From JAWVZH01 sp033722295 (GTDB lineage: Bacteria; Bacteroidota; Bacteroidia; Chitinophagales; Saprospiraceae): a stretch of DNA of 5,190 bases. Shown here in pieces: positions 1 through 5,190 of the stretch (positions are counted from its first letter, which is position 1; every line of letters begins with the position of its first letter). Under the pieces are notes generated by a model. It did not search any database and was not told the origin of the DNA. It was given only the letters and a program-made list of their open reading frames with translations. Location: assembly GCA_033722295.1 (NCBI GenBank), contig JAWVZH010000180.1:1-5190 (forward strand), given 5' to 3'. A program made the translations under genes and the position numbers.

Positions 1-417
1 GGAGATTATAATGGATCCGACGAAGCATTTAATGCAGCACTCAAGATAGACCCGGATAATACGGACGTTCTTTCAGCATATGCCTACAGGCTCGCGGAGC
101 AGGACCGTCGACTGGACGATGCCTTGCTCATGGCAGAAAAAGCCTACAAGATGTCGGACGGGGAGGGATCGGCTATCCTCGCCCTGTCGTGGACACTCGC
201 ACAAAGTGGAGATGTCGAAAGGGCACTCGATATAATCATGGAAGGGATAGAAGCCACCAGAGATCCCGGAGCGATGATATTGGAACGCTACGGGGATATC
301 CTGTTTCTCAATGGACGTGAAGAAGAGGCCATAACTCAATGGCAAAAAGCACTTCAAAAATCTGGGAGTAACCCTGACTTGAGAGAGAAAATCGAGAATC
401 GCTCATTGATCAGGTAG
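1..417 (+). CDS. TPR-repeat protein, C-terminal part (5' end outside window)
   Basis: The frame is open from the first base to the TAG stop at 415-417, giving 138 visible residues with no start in the window, so the gene is cut by the left edge. The visible part is helical and reads as degenerate tetratricopeptide repeats. The clearest repeats are around AEKAYKMSDGEGSAILA, TLAQSGDVERALDIIMEGI and YGDILFLNGREEEAITQWQKAL, each with the small/aromatic/Gly-Ala pattern of paired TPR helices. The protein ends in a charged tail without a transmembrane segment. TPR proteins act as protein-binding scaffolds; the partner cannot be read from sequence. The stop is followed after 1 nt by the ATG of an EnvC-like envelope gene, so the two are very likely co-transcribed and translationally coupled. 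A role near the cell envelope is therefore inferred from context only. The TPR assignment is firm; the specific function is unknown. Confidence 0.88.
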   Translation, partial: GDYNGSDEAFNAALKIDPDNTDVLSAYAYRLAEQDRRLDDALLMAEKAYKMSDGEGSAILALSWTLAQSGDVERALDIIMEGIEATRDPGAMILERYGDILFLNGREEEAITQWQKALQKSGSNPDLREKIENRSLIR

Positions 418-418
418 A

Positions 419-1612
419 ATGCTGAAATACATAATCTTGATATTGCTTGCTGCCTTGCCCTGCCTGAACGGGTTATCTGCTCAGTCGGATAAAGAGACAC
501 TGGAGCGTCAACGTTCAAGATTGATCGAAGAAATAGAATTGACATCCCGTTTGGTCACTTCAGCACGTCAGCGATCAAAGGCTACCTTGAGCGATGTACA
601 ATTGATGGAAACACAGTTGAGAAAGAGAAGGGAGCTGGTAAAGGTTTTGGATAAGGAATTGGACGAATTGAAACTACGGTCAAAAAAGCTCCAGGATTCA
701 ATAAGACTGCTCAGGACGGCAATAAATTCCGGTAAGGAAGAATATGGACTGATATTGAACAAGGCCCATATCAAAGCAAGGTTGGATCATCCCTTTCAGT
801 ATTTGGTCAACAGTGCCTCGGTATTTGAGGGTTTTCAGAAATGGATCTATCTGCGACAACTCAAGAGATACATACTTCAGAAACTTGAAGGACTTTCGCG
901 GCAGAGTCAAAAACTCACAGAACAATCCGACAGGCTGGATGAATTGGTCGGTCAGCAGTCGGAGAACCTGCGGGCAGCGAAGGCGAACAAGGAAAAGCTG
1001 GAAGAGGAAGCCAGGATAACGAGGGAAATGCTTGAGAGACTTAAAAAGGATGTATCTGCCCTTGAAAGAAAACTGGAGTCACAGCGCAAGGAAAGAAAGC
1101 GTCTCAATGACGCGATAGAAAAGCTCATTCTTGCAGAGCTTGAGAAGAATAGAAGAAGGCGCGAATTGAATACCCTACCTGAGGCAGAGATCGCAAAACT
1201 TTCCCGTGAATTCGAGAACAACAGGGGCCGATTACCCTGGCCGGTGAGAAAGGGCGTCATCACAGCTCATTACGGCCGGCAATCACATCCCGATATAAGA
1301 GGCGTGTACCTCGACAATACCGGAATAGATCTGGTTACAGATGAAAATGCAGTGGTCCGTGCAGTGTTTGACGGTACCGTGGTGGGAACTACTACGATCA
1401 CCGGACATCAGAACATGATCATTATCAATCACGGTGATTACTTTACCGTTTATTCTAAACTTGCTACCGTAGAGGCTGTTCAGGGACAGGAAGTCAGAAC
1501 GGGCGATCCCCTGGGCACTACCGGCAGAGCGCATGACGGTCTGGGTAATTTCCATTTTGAGATCTGGAAAGGAAAGAACAAGGTTAATCCGGAACTTTGG
1601 ATAACCAGATAA
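419..1612 (+). CDS. EnvC-like murein hydrolase activator with degenerate LytM/M23 domain
   Basis: This 397-residue protein is probably exported to the periplasm. Residues 1-21 look like a Sec signal peptide (K3, hydrophobic stretch 4-15, likely cleavage after LSA before Q22). Residues 22 to about 262 are a long, Lys/Glu/Arg-rich predicted coiled coil. Residues about 272-397 are a LytM (peptidase M23) fold starting at LPWPVRKGVITAHYG. The usual zinc and catalytic residues are mostly gone. The HxGxD-type motif reads NTGID (N300 for His, D304 kept). The YxHL motif reads YSKL (K347 for His). The HxH motif reads NFH (N377 for His, H379 kept). Proteins with this architecture and an inactive LytM domain, such as E. 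coli EnvC, activate peptidoglycan amidases rather than cut the wall themselves, so that role is inferred here rather than endopeptidase activity. The ATG at 419 is chosen because it gives the signal peptide and sits 1 nt after the upstream stop. hflX follows after 32 nt. Confidence 0.9.
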   Translation: MLKYIILILLAALPCLNGLSAQSDKETLERQRSRLIEEIELTSRLVTSARQRSKATLSDVQLMETQLRKRRELVKVLDKELDELKLRSKKLQDSIRLLRTAINSGKEEYGLILNKAHIKARLDHPFQYLVNSASVFEGFQKWIYLRQLKRYILQKLEGLSRQSQKLTEQSDRLDELVGQQSENLRAAKANKEKLEEEARITREMLERLKKDVSALERKLESQRKERKRLNDAIEKLILAELEKNRRRRELNTLPEAEIAKLSREFENNRGRLPWPVRKGVITAHYGRQSHPDIRGVYLDNTGIDLVTDENAVVRAVFDGTVVGTTTITGHQNMIIINHGDYFTVYSKLATVEAVQGQEVRTGDPLGTTGRAHDGLGNFHFEIWKGKNKVNPELWITR

Positions 1613-1625
1613 TATCTTAATTTAT

Positions 1626-1631
1626 AGGAGG
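1626..1631 (+). promoter_or_regulatory. Shine-Dalgarno-like AGGAGG upstream of hflX
   Basis: A perfect AGGAGG lies 13 nt upstream of the ATG at 1645, longer than the usual 5-9 nt spacing. The in-frame TAA at 1618-1620 and the lack of another ATG, GTG or TTG between it and 1645 make 1645 the first usable start. None of the other starts in this window has a comparable motif. Bacteroidota generally rely little on Shine-Dalgarno pairing, so the site may have only modest effect. Confidence 0.5.
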
Positions 1632-1644
1632 CAAAAAGATATCA

Positions 1645-2865
1645 ATGGCAGATAATACACAAAAGTGGAACGTAGGGTCAAAAGATACCTCTACCATCAA
1701 GAATAGGGTGGAAAAGGCCGTATTGGTCGGGCTGGCATACAAGGATCAGACTCAGGAGAAAGTCGAGGAATACCTTGATGAACTCGAATTCCTTGCTTTG
1801 ACTGCCGGAGCTGTAACCAAAGGGCGGTTCATCCAGAGCCTGCCACATCCTGATACGAGATATTTTGTGGGAAAAGGCAAGATCGAAGAGATTGCAGACT
1901 TTGTTGAAGAGCACGATATAGACCTGGTCATTTTTGACGATGACCTTACTGGAAAGCAGCAGAACCTGATCGAAAAGCAACTCAAGATCAAGGTTGTGGA
2001 CCGTTCATCCTTGATCCTGGATATCTTTGCCAGGCGAGCCAAGACAGCCCAGGCCAAGACCCAGGTAGAACTGGCCCAAATGCAGTATCTGTTGCCGCGA
2101 TTGAGAGGACTTTGGACTCACCTGGAAAGACAGCGCGGTGGTATCGGCATGCGTGGACCGGGTGAACAGGAGATCGAAACTGACAGAAGGATCGTCAGAG
2201 ATAAAATAGCCCTTCTGAAAAAACGCCTCGAGAAGATCGATCTTCAAAGCCAGACGCAGCGGAAGAACCGGGGAGAATATATAAGGGTATCCCTGGTAGG
2301 GTACACCAATGTGGGTAAATCCACGTTGATGAACAAACTTTCAAAGTCAGAGGTATTCGCTGAGAATAAGCTGTTTGCAACACTGGACACGACTGTTCGC
2401 AAGGTCGTGTTTGAAAGAATGCCTTTTCTTTTGAGTGATACTGTCGGTTTTATCCGAAAACTACCCCATCATCTCATAGAAAGCTTTAAGTCCACTTTGG
2501 ATGAGGCCAGGGAATCGGATCTCCTCATTCATGTAGTCGACGTTTCCCATCCCCAGTTCGAAGATCATATCGCCTCTGTTGAAAGTACGCTACGTGAACT
2601 GGGCGCCGATGAGATACCCACAATCATGGTATTCAACAAGATCGATCTGTATCGAGAGAAAAACCTTGATGACTTGCTGACCGAAGAGGAAAAAGAGGGT
2701 ATCGAGTCTGAGTTCAAGCAACAACTGATCAACCGTTATGGTCCGGATACGCTTTTCATCTCCGCAAAAACCAAGGAGAACGTAAATGATTTGCGAACAC
2801 TGCTCAATGAGAAGATCAAAACACTTTACAGGGAAAGATATCCATACCGTACTATGCATTGGTAG
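1645..2865 (+). CDS. hflX: GTPase HflX, ribosome-associated
   Basis: This 406-residue protein matches the HflX family in both domains. The N-terminal HflX domain (about 25-205) includes YFVGKGKIEEI near 73-83, the segment LAQMQYLLPRL (143-153) and the family signature GGIGMRGPGE (165-174), followed by a charged helical linker. The G domain starts near 213 and has all five motifs: G1 GYTNVGKST (219-227), G2 FATLDTTVR (244-252), G3 DTVGF (265-269), G4 NKID (331-334) and G5 SAK (373-375). It therefore appears catalytically intact. HflX proteins bind the 50S subunit, hydrolyse GTP (and ATP in some species) and split stalled 70S ribosomes under heat or antibiotic stress; that is family knowledge, not visible here. 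The length is usual, with a short C-terminal tail ending YPYRTMHW. It is the third gene of the + strand run and probably shares the upstream transcript, since the 32-nt gap holds no convincing promoter. Confidence 0.97.
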   Translation: MADNTQKWNVGSKDTSTIKNRVEKAVLVGLAYKDQTQEKVEEYLDELEFLALTAGAVTKGRFIQSLPHPDTRYFVGKGKIEEIADFVEEHDIDLVIFDDDLTGKQQNLIEKQLKIKVVDRSSLILDIFARRAKTAQAKTQVELAQMQYLLPRLRGLWTHLERQRGGIGMRGPGEQEIETDRRIVRDKIALLKKRLEKIDLQSQTQRKNRGEYIRVSLVGYTNVGKSTLMNKLSKSEVFAENKLFATLDTTVRKVVFERMPFLLSDTVGFIRKLPHHLIESFKSTLDEARESDLLIHVVDVSHPQFEDHIASVESTLRELGADEIPTIMVFNKIDLYREKNLDDLLTEEEKEGIESEFKQQLINRYGPDTLFISAKTKENVNDLRTLLNEKIKTLYRERYPYRTMHW

Positions 2866-2964
2866 ATAATGGGGTAGTGGTAGACTGAAGCCCGGACACT
2901 AGAGAAAAGGTCAGGAAAAACTCAATAGAGGTTAATTGGTTGGGGCACGAAGAATACTTTGGTA

Positions 2965-3040
2965 ACCCTCCAAGGGTCCCTACACCCTCCAAGGGTCCCT
3001 ACACCCTCCAAGGGTCCCTACACCCTCCAAGGGTCCCTAC
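2965..3040. repeat. Tandem array: four perfect copies of a 19-bp dyad-containing unit
   Basis: The unit ACCCTCCAAGGGTCCCTAC occurs four times without a mismatch or spacer, at 2965-2983, 2984-3002, 3003-3021 and 3022-3040. Each unit contains ACCCT-CCA-AGGGT (5-bp arms, 3-nt loop) and the overlapping odd palindrome AGGG-T-CCCT. AGGGT can also pair with the ACCCT of the next unit across 6 nt, so several alternative hairpins compete on either strand. The array lies in the 249-nt gap between hflX (stop 2865) and the aminopeptidase gene (start 3115). A 19-nt period is not a multiple of three and no gene covers it, so it is non-coding. The rest of the gap (2866-2964 and 3041-3114) shows no clear terminator, promoter or small gene. 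The array may act as a transcript end, a binding site or a selfish repeat; sequence alone does not decide. It is not a CRISPR array, because there are no spacers. Confidence 0.97.
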
Positions 3041-3114
3041 ATTTCATGCCCTTCCAGCGAATCTAAAACTCCTGTGACATTCCTAAAAGCCTGCGAGATA
3101 CCTATCTTTAAGCC

Positions 3115-4212
3115 ATGAATCGACTGCTCAATAAATACGCTACGCTTCTGATCGACTATTGCCTGGAGATAGAAAAAGGCGAAAAACTTTTTGTCAAAAC
3201 TACTTCATTGGCGCAGCCCCTTTTGCGTGAGGTGTGCAGAATGGCAATACGTCGCGGTGCACATGTGGATTATGACATGAGTATGGAGGACATGTCCAGG
3301 ATCTTTTACTCCGAGGCTCAGGACCATCAATTGGAATACGTCTCTCCACTGTACAAAATGATTATTGAGGAATACGATGCCTTTTTGGTGATCAGAGCCC
3401 CTTTCAATCTGAGGGAAGACCAAAATATAGACCCCGAGAAAATGAAAAAGAAGAGCCGGGCGCATAAGGGGATTAATGAAACTTATTTTGAAAGAACAGC
3501 CACCCGCCAACTAAAAAGAAGCCTTTGTCAGTATCCTACTTCAGCAGCCGCCCAGGAAGCTGGCATGTCACTCGAGGAATATTCTCAATTTGTCTATAAC
3601 GCTTGCCACCTGTTTGATGATGATCCGCAAGAATCCTGGTTGAAAGTCCGTAAAGACCAACAGCGGATCGTGGATTATCTCAATAATGTGGAGCAAGTCA
3701 AATATAAAGGCCCACACATTGATGTTTCCTTCTCGGTCAAAGGGCGCACCTGGATCAATTCTGATGGTCGAAACAATATGCCCAGCGGCGAAGTATTCTC
3801 TGCCCCGGTGGAAGATACAGTTAACGGTAGAGTGCAATTCAGTTATCCTTGCGTATATCGCGGCAAGGATGTTAAGGGGGTTACCCTGGAGATCAAGGAC
3901 GGACTGGTTGTGGCCTGGGATGCCGAGCAGGGTAAGGATACATTGGATCAGATCTTTGACATTGACGGGGCCCGGCGATTTGGTGAAGTTGCCATAGGTA
4001 CCAATTATAACATCCAAAGGAGCACCAAGAACATCTTATTCGACGAAAAGATCGGTGGAACGGTACATATGGCTATTGGTCAGTCCTACAAACAGTGCGG
4101 TGGTCAGAACAGCAGTACCATACACTGGGACATGATCACCGATATGAAGGATGGGGGAGAAGTGATCGCTGACGATAAGACCATATACCGGAATGGAGAA
4201 TTCTTGATTTGA
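3115..4212 (+). CDS. M29-family metallo-aminopeptidase (AmpS/AmpT-like)
   Basis: This 365-residue protein is cytoplasmic by appearance, with no signal peptide or membrane segment. M29 enzymes remove N-terminal amino acids from peptides with a two-metal centre. The C-terminal half carries the family's metal and catalytic residues in order: E226 in MPSGEVFSAPVED, E291 in RRFGEVAIGTN, H318 in IGGTVHMAIGQSY, Y325 seven residues later, and H337 and D339 in STIHWDM. The H-to-Y spacing of 7 and the HxD pair match the Thermus aminopeptidase T pattern as I recall it, so the enzyme should be active. It is about 40 residues shorter than the roughly 410 of Thermus and Bacillus members, with the loss spread over the N-terminal half and the segment between Y325 and H337. 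The ATG at 3115 is the first possible start because TAA lies in frame at 3109-3111. There is no Shine-Dalgarno sequence. It is transcribed apart from hflX (249-nt gap) and converges on the deacetylase gene. Its specific substrate is unknown. Confidence 0.92.
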   Translation: MNRLLNKYATLLIDYCLEIEKGEKLFVKTTSLAQPLLREVCRMAIRRGAHVDYDMSMEDMSRIFYSEAQDHQLEYVSPLYKMIIEEYDAFLVIRAPFNLREDQNIDPEKMKKKSRAHKGINETYFERTATRQLKRSLCQYPTSAAAQEAGMSLEEYSQFVYNACHLFDDDPQESWLKVRKDQQRIVDYLNNVEQVKYKGPHIDVSFSVKGRTWINSDGRNNMPSGEVFSAPVEDTVNGRVQFSYPCVYRGKDVKGVTLEIKDGLVVAWDAEQGKDTLDQIFDIDGARRFGEVAIGTNYNIQRSTKNILFDEKIGGTVHMAIGQSYKQCGGQNSSTIHWDMITDMKDGGEVIADDKTIYRNGEFLI

Positions 4213-4237
4213 TGATCTCCTGGCTCATTCTTGCTTT

Positions 4238-5137
4238 TTAGCCAAAAACCTTTCGGGCAGCTTTATAGGTATTAGCATGAGCATTGACGATATCTTTTAT
4301 ATGTTTTGAGTACCCGCCGCCCATGCTCACGGCTACGGGCAATCCTTTCTCTTTACAAAACTCGAAAATGATGTTATCGCGATCCATGCATCCTTTCAAG
4401 CTCAGATCCAGTTGTCCCAATTTATCGGTGCCGAGTACATCTACGCCCGATAGATAGAAGACTATATCCGGACGTACTTGGTCTATCACCGGCGGTATGT
4501 GCTTTTGAATAGTATCCAGGTACTCGTCATCCTGTGTTCCATTTTTAACAGCTATGTCAAGATCGCTCTTTTCCTTGAAGATTGGATAATTTTGATGGCC
4601 ATGAACGCTCAATGTGAAAACGCGCTCCTCATTCCGAAAAATGGATGCCGTTCCATTCCCCTGGTGAACGTCAAGATCGATAATAAGTATTTGATTTACC
4701 TGCTCCGTGCGCAACAGGTAATTTGCGGCGATAGCGAAGTCATTGAAAATGCAAAAACCTTCGCCCCGGTCCCTGAATGCATGATGTGTGCCTCCGGCAA
4801 TGTTCAAGGCAATCCCCTCAATAAGTGCGTGTTCTGCACATTCAATGGTCCCATGGGCGATGACACGCCCCCTGGCGATCAGGTCAGAACGAACTGGAAA
4901 TCCAATCTTTCGCTCCTCCTTCCTGCTGAGATCCAGATGCATGAGCTTATGCAGGTATTCAGGTGAATGTGTCCAAAGAAGTATCTCATCGCTACAGGGA
5001 TCGGGTTCGAAAAAGTCGCTCTCCTCCACGACATTCTCCAGTAGCAATTGTTGAGGTAACAATTCATACTTCTCCATAGGAAACCGGTGTCCTTCTGGTA
5101 ATTGGTAAATGTAGATGTCTGAATAGGCAACTTTCAC
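4238..5137 (-). CDS. Histone deacetylase-fold amidohydrolase (class IV/HDAC11-like)
   Basis: This is a zinc amidohydrolase of the arginase/deacetylase fold. With numbering from the longer TTG start (305 aa), it shows EGHRFPMEKYELLP (21-34), GGTHHAF (121-127, catalytic His pair H124/H125), GFCIFND (133-139), DLDVHQGNGT (160-169, zinc ligands D162 and H164), SGVDVLGTDKLG (236-247, zinc ligand D239) and GGGY (279-282, catalytic Y282). All key residues are present, so activity is expected. HQGNG in place of class I HHGNG, and SGVDVLGTD, resemble class IV enzymes. Bacterial relatives deacetylate small molecules or proteins; the substrate here is unknown. Two starts are possible: TTG at 5155 and GTG at 5137. 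I chose GTG, giving 299 aa starting MKVAYSDIYIYQLPEGH, because relatives as I remember them begin close to this point. Neither has a Shine-Dalgarno sequence, and an in-frame TAG lies upstream of the TTG. Its stop is 25 nt from that of the convergent aminopeptidase gene. Confidence 0.93.
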   Translation of the reverse strand: MKVAYSDIYIYQLPEGHRFPMEKYELLPQQLLLENVVEESDFFEPDPCSDEILLWTHSPEYLHKLMHLDLSRKEERKIGFPVRSDLIARGRVIAHGTIECAEHALIEGIALNIAGGTHHAFRDRGEGFCIFNDFAIAANYLLRTEQVNQILIIDLDVHQGNGTASIFRNEERVFTLSVHGHQNYPIFKEKSDLDIAVKNGTQDDEYLDTIQKHIPPVIDQVRPDIVFYLSGVDVLGTDKLGQLDLSLKGCMDRDNIIFEFCKEKGLPVAVSMGGGYSKHIKDIVNAHANTYKAARKVFG

Positions 5138-5163
5138 GGCGTATAGAACAGGCAAGAGATTAA

Positions 5164-5177
5164 ATAGATCAATCTAT
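5164..5177. repeat. Short inverted repeat upstream of the deacetylase gene
   Basis: ATAGAT-CA-ATCTAT is a perfect 6-bp dyad with a 2-nt centre. It lies 8 nt upstream of the TTG and 26 nt upstream of the GTG candidate start of the - strand deacetylase gene. Its position would suit an operator for a dimeric regulator, but it is AT-rich and short, so chance is a fair explanation. No regulator gene is in the window. Confidence 0.3.
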
Positions 5178-5182
5178 AAGAT

Positions 5183-5190
5183 ACCCTCCA
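5183..5190. repeat. Possible start of a second copy of the 19-bp repeat, cut by the window edge
   Basis: The last eight bases, ACCCTCCA, equal the first eight of the 19-bp unit found at 2965-3040, in the same orientation. By simple arithmetic a given 8-mer is expected about 0.16 times on both strands of 5.2 kb, and this match runs right up to the last base. It is therefore suggestive but not proven. It would lie upstream of the deacetylase gene start. Confidence 0.4.

Noticed and set aside
419..1612. Lipoprotein signal (C15 in ALPCL)
   Set aside because: The residues before C15 do not fit the lipobox, since Pro precedes the Cys, and the segment reads better as a signal peptidase I site after residue 21.
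2860..2884. Direct repeat TGGTAGA at 2860-2866 and 2878-2884 around the hflX stop
   Set aside because: Seven bases with only two copies is too short to separate from chance, and no element lies between them.
2965..3040. CRISPR array
   Set aside because: The 19-bp copies abut directly without spacers, and no cas gene is present.
3103..3110. TATCTTTA resembling the Bacteroidota -7 box (TAnnTTTG) before the aminopeptidase gene
   Set aside because: It ends 4 nt before the ATG, which would leave essentially no leader, and no TTG element lies at the expected distance upstream.
3568..4017. 149-codon open frame on the - strand
   Set aside because: It is antisense to the aminopeptidase gene, whose conserved catalytic motifs prove the + strand is coding. 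The antisense product shows no recognisable domain.
4213..4244. Inverted repeat TGGCT (4221-4225) and AGCCA (4240-4244) between the convergent genes, as a bidirectional terminator
   Set aside because: The arms are only 5 bp with a 14-nt loop, the right arm overlaps the end of the deacetylase coding region, and neither strand has a clear T-run after the stem.
4478..4966. 162-codon open frame on the + strand
   Set aside because: It is antisense to the deacetylase gene and overlaps its conserved zinc-site motifs. Its composition is typical of a shadow frame.

Overview
The window looks like a housekeeping stretch of a Bacteroidota chromosome with moderate GC content. The grounds are an EnvC-like protein with a long coiled coil and a degenerate LytM domain of the kind common in that phylum, a TPR protein directly upstream of it, weak or absent Shine-Dalgarno sequences at most starts, and a short M29 aminopeptidase. 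The phylum is an inference from protein style. I cannot name a genus. Five protein-coding genes fill about 94% of the window. I see no rRNA, tRNA, CRISPR array, IS element or phage gene.

Layout: positions 1-2865 hold three genes on the + strand in a tight, probably co-transcribed run. They are the 3' end of a TPR protein gene (1-417), an EnvC/M23-like cell-wall hydrolase activator (419-1612, starting 1 nt after the TPR stop) and the GTPase HflX (1645-2865, after a 32-nt gap that contains AGGAGG). A 249-nt non-coding gap follows (2866-3114). It contains four perfect tandem copies of a 19-bp unit with internal dyad symmetry. Next is an M29-type aminopeptidase (3115-4212, +). It converges, with only 25 nt between stop codons, on a histone-deacetylase-fold amidohydrolase on the - strand (4238 to 5137 or 5155). 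The last 8 bases of the window (5183-5190) match the first 8 bases of the 19-bp unit, so a second array may begin just past the edge.

Functionally, the first two genes point to envelope and peptidoglycan work: an inactive LytM activator paired with a TPR scaffold protein. HflX is a ribosome-associated GTPase linked to stress and ribosome rescue. The aminopeptidase and the deacetylase-like enzyme are separately transcribed metabolic enzymes with no obvious pathway link to each other. I found no new multi-gene system. The part least explained by known genes is the 19-bp tandem repeat and its possible second location. The LytM domain that has lost most of its metal-site and catalytic residues is the clearest protein-level point of interest, although it is expected for EnvC-type activators.
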